In this document: in pieces, positions 37,954 through 46,684 of the stretch | How positions within the stretch are numbered: the first letter of the stretch is position 1 | Layout: each line of letters opens with the position of its first letter | Assembly (NCBI RefSeq): GCF_014197055.1 | Contig: NZ_JACIEW010000001.1 | Span: forward strand, 620,001 to 684,000 | Reading direction: 5' to 3' | Length of the DNA: 64,000 nt | Source: Devosia subaequoris | GTDB lineage: Bacteria; Pseudomonadota; Alphaproteobacteria; Rhizobiales; Devosiaceae | Made by a program: the position numbers and the translations under genes | The notes under the pieces: model-generated | The model's input: the letters and a program-made list of their open reading frames with translations, nothing else | Told to the model about the DNA's origin: nothing | Databases searched by the model: none

Positions 37954-38541
37954 ATGAGCATCACAAGAATTGTATTGGCGTTTGGCATGGCAGTTTTGCT
38001 GGCAGTCAGCACCGTACTGCCGTCAAGTGCGGCTCTGTGGTATAATCCGGAAACCAACAAGTTCGAGGAACGTTCGGCCAGTGGTCGGACCGGCAGCAGC
38101 TCGATCCGCAAGCAAATCGTCAACTACGAAACCAACCACAAGCCAGGCACTATCGTCATCGAAACCAGCGAACGCCGGCTTTATCTGGTGCTCGAAGGTG
38201 GCAAGGCGATGAAATACGGCATTGGCGTTGGTCGTGACGGTTTCCGTTGGTCCGGCACCCACCGCATCACCCGCAAGGCGGAATGGCCCGGCTGGACGCC
38301 GCCGCCGGCCATGCGCAAGCGCGTGCCCGATCTGCCGGCCTATATGCCCGGTGGCCCGGACAATCCGCTGGGTGCACGGGCGCTCTATATCGGCTCCACG
38401 CTTTACCGGGTGCACGGGACGTCCGAGCCCTGGTCCATCGGCCAGGCGGTGTCGTCGGGCTGCATCCGACTGACCAATGACGACGTGATGGATCTTTACG
38501 ACCGCGTGCGGGTGGGCGCATTGATCGTGGTCAATCACTGA
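37954..38541 (+). CDS. L,D-transpeptidase (YkuD domain), exported
   Basis: One hundred and ninety-five residues. The signal peptide (MSITRIVLAFGMAVLLAV ... SSAA) is followed by a short linker and the YkuD domain. The catalytic motif is SSGCIRL with Cys170 and the upstream HGT histidine. It cross-links peptidoglycan through 3-3 bonds or attaches proteins to it, in the periplasm. The ATG at 37954 begins the signal peptide and has GTGGAAGC upstream; the frame from 37909 would add a polar leader. A good terminator follows. Confidence 0.92.
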   Translation: MSITRIVLAFGMAVLLAVSTVLPSSAALWYNPETNKFEERSASGRTGSSSIRKQIVNYETNHKPGTIVIETSERRLYLVLEGGKAMKYGIGVGRDGFRWSGTHRITRKAEWPGWTPPPAMRKRVPDLPAYMPGGPDNPLGARALYIGSTLYRVHGTSEPWSIGQAVSSGCIRLTNDDVMDLYDRVRVGALIVVNH

Positions 38542-38560
38542 TCCGAACAAGATTTTCGGA

Positions 38561-38592
38561 AAGAGCCGCCAATTTGGCGGCTCTTTTCTTTT
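38561..38592 (+). terminator. Rho-independent terminator after the L,D-transpeptidase gene
   Basis: The 9-base stem AGAGCCGCC and GGCGGCTCT with an AATTT loop is followed by TTTCTTTT. It lies 20 bases after the stop. Confidence 0.9.
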
Positions 38593-38633
38593 GGGCGCTT
38601 TGCGTCAGCGAAGCAGAGGGATAAACTGAGGGC

Positions 38634-39647
38634 ATGACCGGTTCGCCCACGCCCCAGCGCCCCCTTGTCGACAGTTTCGGCCGACGCATTTCCTATCTGC
38701 GTATCTCGGTGACGGATCGCTGTGACTTCCGCTGTGTCTATTGCATGGCGGAGGACATGACCTTCCTGCCCAAGAAGGATGTACTCAGCTTCGAGGAAGT
38801 CGAGGCCATTGCCGGCGCTTTCATTGCCCGTGGCACCACCAAGATACGACTAACAGGGGGCGAACCGCTGGTGCGGCGCGATATCATGGCCCTGGTGCGC
38901 AATCTGGGTGGCCGGATTGGCAACGGCCTGGATGAATTGACCATCACCACCAATGGCAGCCAACTCCAGAAACACGCTGAAGGCCTGTTTGCGGCCGGTG
39001 TACGTCGTCTCAATGTCTCGCTCGATACTTTGGACGCGGCCCGTTTTGCGCAGATCACACGGCGCGGACGGCTCGGCGATGTGCTGGCGGGAATTGGCGC
39101 AGCCCAGGCGGCGGGCCTGGCCATCAAGATCAACATGGTGGCGATGCGCGGCGTCAATGACCACGAAATCGAGGCCATGATGGACTGGGCGCATGGTGGA
39201 GGCATGGGGCTGACGCTGATCGAGGGGATGCCTCTTGGTGACGTCGGCATTGACCGGGTCGATACTTATCTTCCCCTGCGCGAGCTACATGACCGGCTGG
39301 CGCGCCGCTACAGCTTCACAAAGCTCGACAAGCGCACGGGCGGGCCGGCGCGCTATGTTCATGTCGCCGAGACAGGTGGAACGCTGGGCTTCATCACCCC
39401 GATGAGCCACAATTTCTGCGAGAGCTGTAATCGGGTTCGACTGACGGCCACCGGGCAGCTCTATCTGTGCCTGGGGCAGGATGATCAGGTCAATCTGCGC
39501 GATGCCTGGCGCAATGGCGGTGCTGAAGCCCTCGATGCTGCGCTGGACCACGCCATGATCATCAAGCCCAAGGGCCATGACTTCGTATTGGACCGGACGC
39601 GTGCGGACCCCGCCGTAGCTCGGCATATGAGCGTGACGGGTGGGTAA
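38634..39647 (+). CDS. moaA: GTP 3',8-cyclase, molybdenum cofactor biosynthesis
   Basis: Three hundred and thirty-seven residues. The radical-SAM cluster ligands are Cys30, Cys34 and Cys37 ([10 protein letters not shown]), the SAM-binding GGEP is present in [11 protein letters not shown], and the second Fe-S cluster is the C-x2-C-x13-C set of [19 protein letters not shown]. It starts molybdenum cofactor synthesis from GTP. The protein ends SVTGG, where MoaA enzymes have the functional double glycine. The next gene begins inside its last codons. No other moa gene is in the window. Confidence 0.96.
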   Translation: MTGSPTPQRPLVDSFGRRISYLRISVTDRCDFRCVYCMAEDMTFLPKKDVLSFEEVEAIAGAFIARGTTKIRLTGGEPLVRRDIMALVRNLGGRIGNGLDELTITTNGSQLQKHAEGLFAAGVRRLNVSLDTLDAARFAQITRRGRLGDVLAGIGAAQAAGLAIKINMVAMRGVNDHEIEAMMDWAHGGGMGLTLIEGMPLGDVGIDRVDTYLPLRELHDRLARRYSFTKLDKRTGGPARYVHVAETGGTLGFITPMSHNFCESCNRVRLTATGQLYLCLGQDDQVNLRDAWRNGGAEALDAALDHAMIIKPKGHDFVLDRTRADPAVARHMSVTGG

Positions 39648-40527
39648 ACCAGAGTTTTCGCCGGCAGCGCTGGACCAGGTTCTCGATAGTGCTTTTCCTC
39701 TCCGTGGACCATTACGACAGCTGACCGAAGGCGAGGAGTCCCGTGCTTTCGCCTTTGATTGCGGGGCAGAGGCTTTTGTCGTTCGTGTCAATGCTACGGC
39801 CCTCGGCTTCGAGATGGATCAGCTGATCGGTGCGGCGTTGTCCGAAAGCGCTATTCCGGTGCCGGAGGTCATGCTGGTCGCCCCTCTGGAGAACAATGCC
39901 TTTGCCTGTGTGTCCCGATTGCTGCCCGGTGACACGCTGCAGGCACTGCCTGAAGGCGGCGCGTTCGAATTTGGTCACGGCGTCGCCCAGGTGCTTGATC
40001 GGCTCGCCGCCCTCGACACGGCCACACTGCATCGTTTGGCCGCGTCCCCGCTGATGGCCGCGCGTTCAAGCTGGTCGGATTTCGTTGCCGCGGTCGCGCA
40101 GTTGGACTGGCGCCATACCGGTGCCGACGCGCGCGCTTCAATTGATCGCTGGGCAGAGCTGGTCGCTGGAAACGTCGCCAAGCTGCCGCAGCGCCGGGGA
40201 CTGGTGCATGGCGATTTCGGATCGAACAATGTTCTGGTGCTGCGCGGCCTGGTCAGCGGGGTGCTGGATTGGTCCGAGGCCAGGATTGGCGACCCACTTT
40301 ATGATCTGGCCAATGTCCTGTTCTGGCGAGGCTGGCTGGACTGCATGGAGCAGCAGTGCCGCTATTTCGAGCAGCGTGAACCTTGGCGCCTGGCAGAACC
40401 AGAGACCTTAAGCTTCTACCAATTGCAGATCGGGCTACTGACGCTGCACGAAGCATTCTCTGATGGCGATGTGCGGCTCATCGACTGGGCCATGCAGCGC
40501 TGTTCGGCGCTCGCTGAAGCGCTCTAG
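39640..40527 (+). CDS. APH-family phosphotransferase (small-molecule kinase)
   Basis: Two hundred and ninety-five residues from a GTG inside the end of moaA (8-base overlap). It has the aminoglycoside-phosphotransferase/choline-kinase fold: [19 protein letters not shown] for the nucleotide site, the catalytic loop [10 protein letters not shown], and the metal-binding [16 protein letters not shown]. The substrate is unknown. Relatives such as Hph confer antibiotic resistance, but most chromosomal members act on ordinary metabolites, so no resistance should be assumed. Coupling to moaA may be positional only. The 3' end overlaps the VOC gene on the other strand by four bases. Confidence 0.87.
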   Translation: MGKPEFSPAALDQVLDSAFPLRGPLRQLTEGEESRAFAFDCGAEAFVVRVNATALGFEMDQLIGAALSESAIPVPEVMLVAPLENNAFACVSRLLPGDTLQALPEGGAFEFGHGVAQVLDRLAALDTATLHRLAASPLMAARSSWSDFVAAVAQLDWRHTGADARASIDRWAELVAGNVAKLPQRRGLVHGDFGSNNVLVLRGLVSGVLDWSEARIGDPLYDLANVLFWRGWLDCMEQQCRYFEQREPWRLAEPETLSFYQLQIGLLTLHEAFSDGDVRLIDWAMQRCSALAEAL

Positions 40528-40925
40528 CGTCCCTCTGCACGCTCGATCAGTTCGACAAGCGCTCCGTCTGGATCCCGCACGAAGGCCACGCGCGTGATCA
40601 TCTCGGTGTTATAGGCGGCGCGGGGCCGCTCCGCGATTTCGACTCCGGCTTCTTCAAGCGTTTCGATCATGGTGTCCACATCGTCATAGGCCAGCGTGAT
40701 GTGACGAAAGCCGGCTTCGGAATGGGGCACATCTCGAAATGGCCCGACGTCTGAGGCGGGTGCAGCGATTTCGAGCATACCACCACCGGCGTCGAGAAAG
40801 GCGAGCTCGCCGCCGGCAGTGGTTCTGCGATACTTCAGACGTAGACCCAGCAATCCACAGTAGAAATCAATGGCGCGCTCCATGTCGCTCACGGTCATGC
40901 CGACATGTTCGAATCCGAGCAACAT
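40524..40925 (-). CDS. VOC family protein (glyoxalase/dioxygenase fold)
   Basis: One hundred and thirty-three residues, a single VOC module pair. It starts GFEHVGMTVSDMERAIDFYCGLLGLRL, has HITLAYDDVDTMIETLEEAGV in the middle, and ends FVRDPDGALVELIERAE. Metal-ligand residues (His, Glu) are at the expected places. The fold serves lactoylglutathione lyases, dioxygenases and binding proteins, so the reaction is not fixed by sequence alone. It lies 10 bases downstream of the Lrp-type regulator gene on the same strand, suggesting co-transcription. Confidence 0.88.
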   Translation of the reverse strand: MLLGFEHVGMTVSDMERAIDFYCGLLGLRLKYRRTTAGGELAFLDAGGGMLEIAAPASDVGPFRDVPHSEAGFRHITLAYDDVDTMIETLEEAGVEIAERPRAAYNTEMITRVAFVRDPDGALVELIERAEGR

Positions 40926-40935
40926 GGTTCAAAGC

Positions 40936-41421
40936 CTATTTGTCATCGTCGGAGATGATGGCGAAATCGAGCGGCAGAGCCGTGGTGTACTTGATCTGAC
41001 CCATGGCAAAGGCCGAGCTGACATCGGTCAAATTGATCTTGCTGATCAGACGCTTGTAAAACGTGTCATAGGCACCGATGTCGGGCACAACGACACGCAT
41101 GAGATAATCAACATCGCCGCTCATACGATAGAATTCAACGACTTCTGGAAATTCATCGATCACGCCAGAGAATTTGCGCATCCAGGAATCGTTGTGTTCA
41201 TTGGTCTTGACCGACACGAAGACGGTGACCCCGACGTTGACCTTGACCGGATCAAGCACCGCCACACGCCGTTGAATGATTCCATCTTCTTCCATCTTCT
41301 GGATACGGCGCCAGCAGGGGGTGGTGGAAAGCCCCACCTTTCGACCAATCTCGGCGACCGGCATGGTGGCATCTCGCTGCAGGAGCGTGAGGATTTTCCG
41401 GTCGATCTTGTCCAATGCCAT
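40936..41421 (-). CDS. Lrp/AsnC family transcriptional regulator
   Basis: One hundred and sixty-one residues. The N-terminal helix-turn-helix is LDKIDRKILTLLQRDATMPVAEIGRKVGLSTTPCWRRIQKMEEDGII, and the C-terminal RAM ligand-binding domain includes VSGDVDYLMRVVVPDI (here MSGDVDYLMRVVV) and a terminal ITKINLTDVSS-like strand. Lrp proteins bind amino acids and often repress their own genes. A perfect palindrome, GCAATA-T-TATTGC, lies 85 bases upstream and is a good candidate operator. It precedes the VOC gene by 10 bases. Confidence 0.92.
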   Translation of the reverse strand: MALDKIDRKILTLLQRDATMPVAEIGRKVGLSTTPCWRRIQKMEEDGIIQRRVAVLDPVKVNVGVTVFVSVKTNEHNDSWMRKFSGVIDEFPEVVEFYRMSGDVDYLMRVVVPDIGAYDTFYKRLISKINLTDVSSAFAMGQIKYTTALPLDFAIISDDDK

Positions 41422-41436
41422 CTCGATCTCTTGAAA

Positions 41437-41490
41437 TCAGATTTCGCTCAGCCAGTAGAACTTGACCACCAGCGCCAACACAAGTGCCAT
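41437..41490 (-). CDS. possible 17-residue hydrophobic leader peptide upstream of lrp
   Basis: A 17-codon frame (MALVLALVVKFYWLSEI) begins at 41490 and stops 15 bases before the Lrp-type gene, between it and the candidate operator. A GTG two codons upstream could also start it. No hairpin pair typical of attenuation was found. It may be a leader or a chance frame. Confidence 0.2.
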   Translation of the reverse strand: MALVLALVVKFYWLSEI

Positions 41491-41505
41491 AGCCACGGTT
41501 GACGC

Positions 41506-41518
41506 GCAATATTATTGC
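41506..41518. promoter_or_regulatory. perfect palindrome upstream of lrp, candidate Lrp-type operator
   Basis: GCAATA-T-TATTGC is a 13-base perfect palindrome with an AT-rich centre, the usual form of Lrp/AsnC sites. A further GCAAT follows at 41524-41528. It stands between the divergent lrp and histidine kinase genes. Confidence 0.5.
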
Positions 41519-41719
41519 TCTTCGCAATCGAACGAATGCCGAGAGACTATCTTAACGTTCTTGCGCGGCAACAGGCCAGAGCATTCTTGGGCGGCGGACT
41601 TTCAACAGGATGGCTGGGACCGGAAATCGGCGAGGCGGTTTCACGCCCTGTTAACCAAGGCGCCCCTAAGGTTCGATCCAGAGCGTCGCGAGCGCGTTTT
41701 TGTTCGCAGTATCGAGTAA

Positions 41720-43252
41720 ATGAGTAAGTCTTCCATGTCGGTCCACGACGCCAGTGTCCGCGCACGCCACGGACATGACGGCAAGCGTACAGCACAGAAA
41801 GCCGTGCTCGAAGCGCGTCAGCGACTGACGTCGAGCTCTGGTACGCGCGCCGATTTCGATTTCGAGCTCATGCATGATTATGCCGATTCCCGGATCGGCG
41901 CGGCGCTGCCCATGGCCGCCATTGTCAGCATTCTGGCGGTTGTCGCGAGTTTCTGGGTGCCCCTGATGGTCACGACCGTCTGGGCGGGCCTGGTCATTTC
42001 GAGCCTGCTGGTCGTTGTGGTCACCGCGCGCCGGTTCAAATCGGTCGATCCGCACAAGTTCAACGCAGCCCGCTGGACCACCAGCTTTGTCGCCGCCGAA
42101 AGCCTTGGAGGGCTGGCGCTGTCGCTACTGGCCCTGTTTACTCTGGTAACGGACCCCGAGGCACTGGCACCAGTGATGTTTGCCATGGTGCTGGTGAGCA
42201 TCGCCAGCAATGCCATCGCCACCCACACACTGCCCCCGGCCACGCTGATGAGCACGCTGCCGGTAACGACGACGGTGTCGATTTCGCTGATCGCGTTGGG
42301 TGGCACGCTCAACTATACGCTGGCGGCGGTGGCCATTTGCGGTGAGATTTTCTTCGTTTATCTCGCCCGTCAGCTGCACAATTCGGAGCTGGAAACCATT
42401 ACCCACCAGGCCGAGAAAGATACGCTGATCTATGAGCTGGAAGAGGCGCGCAACATGTCGGACGAGGCGCGCCGACATGCCGAGCAGGCCAATATCGCCA
42501 AGAGCCAGTTCCTGGCCACGATGAGCCATGAGTTGCGCACACCGCTCAACGCCATTATCGGCTTTTCCGAGGTGCTGAAATCCGAACTGCTCGGACCACA
42601 TCAGGTGCCGCAATACAAGGAATATGCTGGTGACATTCACGCCAGCGGACAGCATTTGCTCAATCTGATCAACGAATTGCTGGACCTCAGCCGCATCGAG
42701 GCAGGCAAGTATGAGCTCAATGAAGAAGTCGTGTCGCTGGTTGATATCGCGGACGACTGCCGGCGGATGATGGAGCTGCGAGCCAAGTCCAAGAATATCG
42801 AACTGGTGTTCAACGTGGGCGATAACCTGCCTCGTCTCTGGGGAGACGAGCGCGCCATCCGGCAGGTGGTGCTCAACCTGCTTTCCAATGCGATCAAGTT
42901 CACGCCGCAGCAGGGCAGGATCGTGCTCGTGGTGCAGCGCAGCGGCGATGGCGGGCAGTTGATTTCGGTGAAGGATAACGGGCCGGGCATTCCCGAAAGT
43001 GAAATCGCAACCGTTCTGTCTTCTTTCGGCCAGGGCTCGCTGGCGCAGAAGACCGCCGAACAGGGCGCGGGCTTGGGTTTGCCGATCGTGCAGAAGATCA
43101 TGGACCTGCATCAGGGGCGGTTCGACCTGTTCTCCAAGCTCCGCTTCGGCACTGAGGTGATCGCCACCTTCCCGCGCGCCCGGGTGATGGATGCCCTTGC
43201 GCCGGTGGTGGAAAAGCGCAATCGGCTGGAAATCTATTCAGAAGCCGGGTGA
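41720..43252 (+). CDS. membrane sensor histidine kinase, PleC/PdhS-like
   Basis: Five hundred and ten residues. About six hydrophobic segments between residues 57 and 205 form a membrane sensor, followed by a coiled-coil linker and the kinase core: HisKA with His270 in TMSHELRTPLNAI, the EVLKSELLG helix typical of PleC/PdhS/DivJ-type kinases, N box NLLSNAIKF, G1 DNGPGIPE and G2 GAGLGLPI. It has no receiver domain and no neighbouring response-regulator gene, as is usual for orphan kinases acting on DivK-like partners. The signal and partner are unknown. Confidence 0.9.
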   Translation: MSKSSMSVHDASVRARHGHDGKRTAQKAVLEARQRLTSSSGTRADFDFELMHDYADSRIGAALPMAAIVSILAVVASFWVPLMVTTVWAGLVISSLLVVVVTARRFKSVDPHKFNAARWTTSFVAAESLGGLALSLLALFTLVTDPEALAPVMFAMVLVSIASNAIATHTLPPATLMSTLPVTTTVSISLIALGGTLNYTLAAVAICGEIFFVYLARQLHNSELETITHQAEKDTLIYELEEARNMSDEARRHAEQANIAKSQFLATMSHELRTPLNAIIGFSEVLKSELLGPHQVPQYKEYAGDIHASGQHLLNLINELLDLSRIEAGKYELNEEVVSLVDIADDCRRMMELRAKSKNIELVFNVGDNLPRLWGDERAIRQVVLNLLSNAIKFTPQQGRIVLVVQRSGDGGQLISVKDNGPGIPESEIATVLSSFGQGSLAQKTAEQGAGLGLPIVQKIMDLHQGRFDLFSKLRFGTEVIATFPRARVMDALAPVVEKRNRLEIYSEAG

Positions 43253-43313
43253 TCAGTGCGCCGCGCCGAAATTTCGCCGCGATCACGCTGAGGATCGCGT
43301 GTCTGGAGGCTCG

Positions 43314-43967
43314 ATGTTTATACGCCCACTTCTGACCGCTTTGGTGCTGCTGGCAACACCATTGGGCACCAATGCCCAGCAATTACCCCTAGCGGTTGAT
43401 GGTCCTTCTGCGGCGGCGGACGCCGCGGAGTTCGATACCAGCTATCGGCACTCTCCCAGCATATCGGCGCGGATGCAGCGGGAGTTTCTCTCCCGTATTC
43501 GCTGGTCGGTCGGGCCCGAGGTGCGAGACAGCCTGGTAGAAGCGTTTAAAGAGCGGAGCCCAAACGAGATCTGGCAGGAGCTTGTCGCGCCGGACGGGCT
43601 GACCACCAACAATGTGGCTGACGCGTTGACTTCTTACTGGGTGCTCAACTGGGTTGCAGCCAATGGCGCCTATGCCGTCGAGGTCGACAGTCGCCCGATC
43701 CAGCGGCAACTGCGCCAGGCGTTCGCCAATGATCCGAATTTTCTTACGCTCAGCGACCAGCAACGGCAGGAAATGGCCGAGGGCTATATCCTGAACTTTC
43801 TGGTCGAGCACGCGGCGCTCAATAACGCTTTAGCGCAACAGGACATTGAGGCGCTCTACACTCTGGCAATGGCGTCGGTGTCGCGCTTTCACGACCAGAT
43901 GAAAGTCAATTTGCTCGATCTGGTCCCTGGCCCCAACGGTTTCCAGGGTCGACCACAGGACGATTAG
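43314..43967 (+). CDS. DUF6683 family exported protein
   Basis: Two hundred and seventeen residues. A signal peptide (MFIRPLLTALVLLATPLGTNAQ) is followed by the DUF6683 pattern: TSYRHSPSISARMQREFLSRI, a conserved WQELVAPDGLTTNNVADALTSYWVLNWVAANGA, then a helical end. The function of the family is unknown. GGAGG lies six bases before the ATG at 43314, which fixes the start. It follows the histidine kinase by about 60 bases, and its stop overlaps that of cobT by four bases on the opposite strand. Confidence 0.85.
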   Translation: MFIRPLLTALVLLATPLGTNAQQLPLAVDGPSAAADAAEFDTSYRHSPSISARMQREFLSRIRWSVGPEVRDSLVEAFKERSPNEIWQELVAPDGLTTNNVADALTSYWVLNWVAANGAYAVEVDSRPIQRQLRQAFANDPNFLTLSDQQRQEMAEGYILNFLVEHAALNNALAQQDIEALYTLAMASVSRFHDQMKVNLLDLVPGPNGFQGRPQDD

Positions 43968-44983
43968 ACAGACTTGCCGCTGACCGAGGCGCCCTCAAAG
44001 GTGGCCATGTTGTCGTGCAGGTGCAGGGCTGTCTTGGCCAGCACAGCAGCGAGGGCAGCTCCGCTCCCCTCGCCCAGACGCATGCCCAGATCGAGCAGGC
44101 CGGACTGTCCCATCTTCGAGAGCACCTGTGCATGGGCGCCTTCGGCAGAAACATGGGCGAACAGGCAGTGGTTGATGGCTGCCGGATTGACCGCGTGCGC
44201 GATGGCCGCGGCCGCGGTTGCGACATAACCATCGACGATGACCGGCACCTTCTGATGCCGCGCTGCCACCAACGCCCCAAGCATGGCGCAGATTTCGCGG
44301 CCGCCGAGGCGAGCGAGGATGGCGAGCGGATGGTCGAGCTCGGCCTTGTGCAGCGCCAGTGCGCGGTCAACGACATCGGCCTTGCGCTTGAGGGCTTCAT
44401 CGTCGACGCCAGTGCCCCGGCCGACCCAATCGGCGCCGGTGCCGCCATAGAGCGCCGCATAGATGGCGGCCGCGATGGTGGTATTGCCGATGCCCATTTC
44501 GCCCAGGCAGATCAAGTCCGGCTTGCCGGCCACCGCTTCCATGCCATAGGCGATGGTGGCGGCACACATCTGGTCATCGAGTGCAGGTTCCTTGGTGATG
44601 TCGCCGGTTGGCAGCTCCAGCGCCAGTTCGAAGACCCGCAGATTGATTTCGTGCAGCCCACAAATCTGCGAGATCGCGGCGCCGCCATTGGTGAAGTTGG
44701 ACACCATCTGGGCTGTGACCTCGCGAGGAAACGCGGAAACACCCTGTTCGGTCACGCCGTGATTGCCGGCGAAAATTGTGACCATCGGATTGTCGAGACG
44801 CGGCTTTGAGCGGTGCTGCCAGCGCGCCAGGAATTCCACCAGCCCTTCAAGCTGGCCAAGCGAACCGGGGGGCTTGGTCAATTGGGCGTCACGCTGCCGG
44901 ATAGCGGTCACGGCCTGCTCATCGCCATCGGGCACGGCCACGAGCAGTTCGACAATGTCAGCAAAGGCAGGGTTGAGTGGCAT
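43964..44983 (-). CDS. cobT: nicotinate-nucleotide-dimethylbenzimidazole phosphoribosyltransferase
   Basis: Three hundred and thirty-nine residues. Family blocks are DAQLTKPPGSLGQLEGL, FAGNHGVTEQGVSAFPREVT, CLGEMGIGNTTIAAA, and the C-terminal GMRLGEGSGAAL with the catalytic Glu. It makes alpha-ribazole phosphate for the lower ligand of cobalamin. The ATG at 44983 gives the normal start; the frame reaches back to 45334 but that extension runs antisense through cobS. It is divergent from cobS, and no B12 riboswitch is visible between them. Confidence 0.96.
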   Translation of the reverse strand: MPLNPAFADIVELLVAVPDGDEQAVTAIRQRDAQLTKPPGSLGQLEGLVEFLARWQHRSKPRLDNPMVTIFAGNHGVTEQGVSAFPREVTAQMVSNFTNGGAAISQICGLHEINLRVFELALELPTGDITKEPALDDQMCAATIAYGMEAVAGKPDLICLGEMGIGNTTIAAAIYAALYGGTGADWVGRGTGVDDEALKRKADVVDRALALHKAELDHPLAILARLGGREICAMLGALVAARHQKVPVIVDGYVATAAAAIAHAVNPAAINHCLFAHVSAEGAHAQVLSKMGQSGLLDLGMRLGEGSGAALAAVLAKTALHLHDNMATFEGASVSGKSV

Positions 44984-45138
44984 AGCAGGTCCGGCGCGAT
45001 ATGGTAGGAAGGCGCGCGTCTTGTTGCCCATTACGGAGCGAAAAGCAATTGAGCGAGAACGGAGCTGAAGCCGACCGAGCCGAGCGGATCGACACTGCCA
45101 GCCGTGATGCCTATGCGCCGCCCCCCCCTCGGGGCGGA

Positions 45139-45900
45139 ATGGGTCTTTTGGACGATCTGGTGATGGCGCTACGGTTCTTTTCTCGCCTGCCAACAGGCGC
45201 CACGTCACATGAATTGCCTGATCTCGGGCGGATCGCCATGGCTCTGCCGCTCGCTTCGGTGGTGATGGGCATTGGACCAGTTCTGTTGCTTGCCGGGGTT
45301 TGGCTGGGCCTGCCTGGATATTTTGCAGCAGCATTGTCGGTCGCGGCCATGGTGCTGGTCGGTGGCGGCATGATGGAGGATGCGCTCGCCGATGCCGCCG
45401 ATGGGCTGTTCGGTGGGCCGACGCCCGATCGACGGCTCGAAATTCTCAAAGACAGCCGCCATGGCACCTATGGGGTAGCGGCGCTGTGCCTGTTTCTGGT
45501 TTTGCGGGTAAGCGCCATTGGCAGTGTGGCGACAATCAATCCGCCAGCGGCGGCGGGGCTGTGGCTAGCCGCCAATATTGCCGGACGGTCGGGGGCCTTG
45601 TGGGTGGCCGTTGCCCTCCCCCCTGCCCGCGCCGATGGCGCCGCGTCCGCAGTGGGAGCGCTACCCGTGTCGCGATTTGCCATCGGGGCGACGCTCGCTT
45701 TGCTGCTGGTCTTCGTCATCGGAGCACCGGCATCAAGCTTGCTTGGTGTCGCTTCTGCAGCTTTCGTTGTTGCCCTGGTCGTTCTGGGGTGGACGGCGCT
45801 CTGCAAACGGCTGGTGGGGGGACAAACCGGTGACCTGATTGGCGCGGCGGGGGCACTGGGGGAAATCGCGGCCCTGACCGTGTTGCTGATCTTCGCGTGA
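45139..45900 (+). CDS. cobS: adenosylcobinamide-GDP ribazoletransferase (cobalamin synthase)
   Basis: About 253 residues of a polytopic membrane enzyme. It starts LLDDLVMALRFFSRLPTG, and the active-site region is GGGMMEDALADAADGLFGG with the conserved acidic residues, followed by LKDSRHGTYGV. It joins adenosylcobinamide-GDP to alpha-ribazole at the inner membrane, the last step of cobalamin assembly, using the product made via CobT. GGGGCGG lies just before the ATG at 45139. An upstream in-frame TTG near 45049 would add a 30-residue polar leader and cannot be ruled out. Confidence 0.93.
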   Translation: MGLLDDLVMALRFFSRLPTGATSHELPDLGRIAMALPLASVVMGIGPVLLLAGVWLGLPGYFAAALSVAAMVLVGGGMMEDALADAADGLFGGPTPDRRLEILKDSRHGTYGVAALCLFLVLRVSAIGSVATINPPAAAGLWLAANIAGRSGALWVAVALPPARADGAASAVGALPVSRFAIGATLALLLVFVIGAPASSLLGVASAAFVVALVVLGWTALCKRLVGGQTGDLIGAAGALGEIAALTVLLIFA

Positions 45901-45962
45901 CGCCTTGAAATCGCCGCGCCAGCGCCCTTAATCGGAATGAGGAATGTGAAAGGTCAGACTTG

Positions 45963-46649
45963 ATGGGCTTTATCGGCATCGCACTGATCATTGCTGCGGG
46001 CATCGTGCTGCTGATCAGTGCCGACGTCGGGAGCATGGTCGGGCTGAACCAAATGCAGACGGCGCAATTGGTGCCGCTACTGGTGCTGCTGATCATCTTT
46101 GCCGGAGGCCTGTTCACCCGACGTCACCGCGCCTCTGAACTGCTGGGCGGCTTGCTGCTTTGGGTCGGCCTTTTTGGCGTGGCCATGGTGACCTATGCCT
46201 ATCGCGACGAATTGCTGGGTGTTGTGGGCCGGGTCGCTGGAGAATTGCAGCCTGGCGTAGCTCTGGTGGACAGCGAAGCGGGCACTGCGACCTTCCGGCG
46301 CGGCATTGGCGGTCACTTCGAGGTCAATGCCACGATCAATGGCCATACCACCCCGATGATATTCGACACGGGCGCGAGCGCTGTGGTGCTGACCATTGCA
46401 GATGCAGAGGCCGCCGGTGTGAACGTCGAGGGGCTGCGCTACAGCGTTCCGGTATCGACGGCCAATGGCCAGGGGCTCGCCGCCCGGACGCGGCTCGACA
46501 GCATTGAAGTGGGCGGCATCATGCGGCGGAACCTGACCGCCTTTGTCACCGAGCCAGGAGCGCTGGAGACCAGCCTGCTGGGCATGACGTTTCTTGAGAC
46601 CCTCAGCCGATACAGCGTGACGCAGAATTCTCTGGAACTGGTGGATTGA
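45963..46649 (+). CDS. membrane-anchored retropepsin-like aspartic protease (TIGR02281 family)
   Basis: Two hundred and twenty-eight residues. Three hydrophobic segments occupy the first ~80 residues; the rest is a single-lobe aspartic protease with the catalytic DTG at Asp135 (MIFDTGASAVVLT), a flap-like STANGQGLAART, and the closing LLGMTFLETLSRY. Such clan AA proteases act as dimers, here facing the periplasm. Substrates are unknown. The ATG at 45963 is used rather than the TTG before it. It follows cobS by about 60 bases, so they may share a transcript. Confidence 0.9.
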   Translation: MGFIGIALIIAAGIVLLISADVGSMVGLNQMQTAQLVPLLVLLIIFAGGLFTRRHRASELLGGLLLWVGLFGVAMVTYAYRDELLGVVGRVAGELQPGVALVDSEAGTATFRRGIGGHFEVNATINGHTTPMIFDTGASAVVLTIADAEAAGVNVEGLRYSVPVSTANGQGLAARTRLDSIEVGGIMRRNLTAFVTEPGALETSLLGMTFLETLSRYSVTQNSLELVD

Positions 46650-46677
46650 AAAAGGGGCGGGCCCGCAGGCCCGCCCC
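46649..46677 (-). terminator. Rho-independent terminator of the alpha/beta hydrolase gene
   Basis: A perfect 10-base inverted repeat, GGGGCGGGCC and GGCCCGCCCC with a 4-base loop, has TTTTTC on its minus-strand side. It sits 8 bases beyond the hydrolase stop. The plus-strand side lacks a T run, though the hairpin may still slow transcription from the protease gene. Confidence 0.85.
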
Positions 46678-46684
46678 AGGATTG

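Noticed and set aside
41670-41679. GGTTCGATCC resembling a tRNA T-loop, with GTTAA upstream like a tRNA-Asn anticodon
   Set aside because: Neither the T stem, the anticodon stem nor an acceptor stem can be paired, so it is chance similarity.
41515-41727. Plus-strand frame before the histidine kinase
   Set aside because: Composition is not protein-like and no family is recognised; the region is more likely promoter and leader.
44984-45138. Possible cobalamin riboswitch between the divergent cobT and cobS genes
   Set aside because: A CACTGCC stretch at 45092 hints at a B12 box, but the remaining conserved segments of the riboswitch are missing and the region is short.
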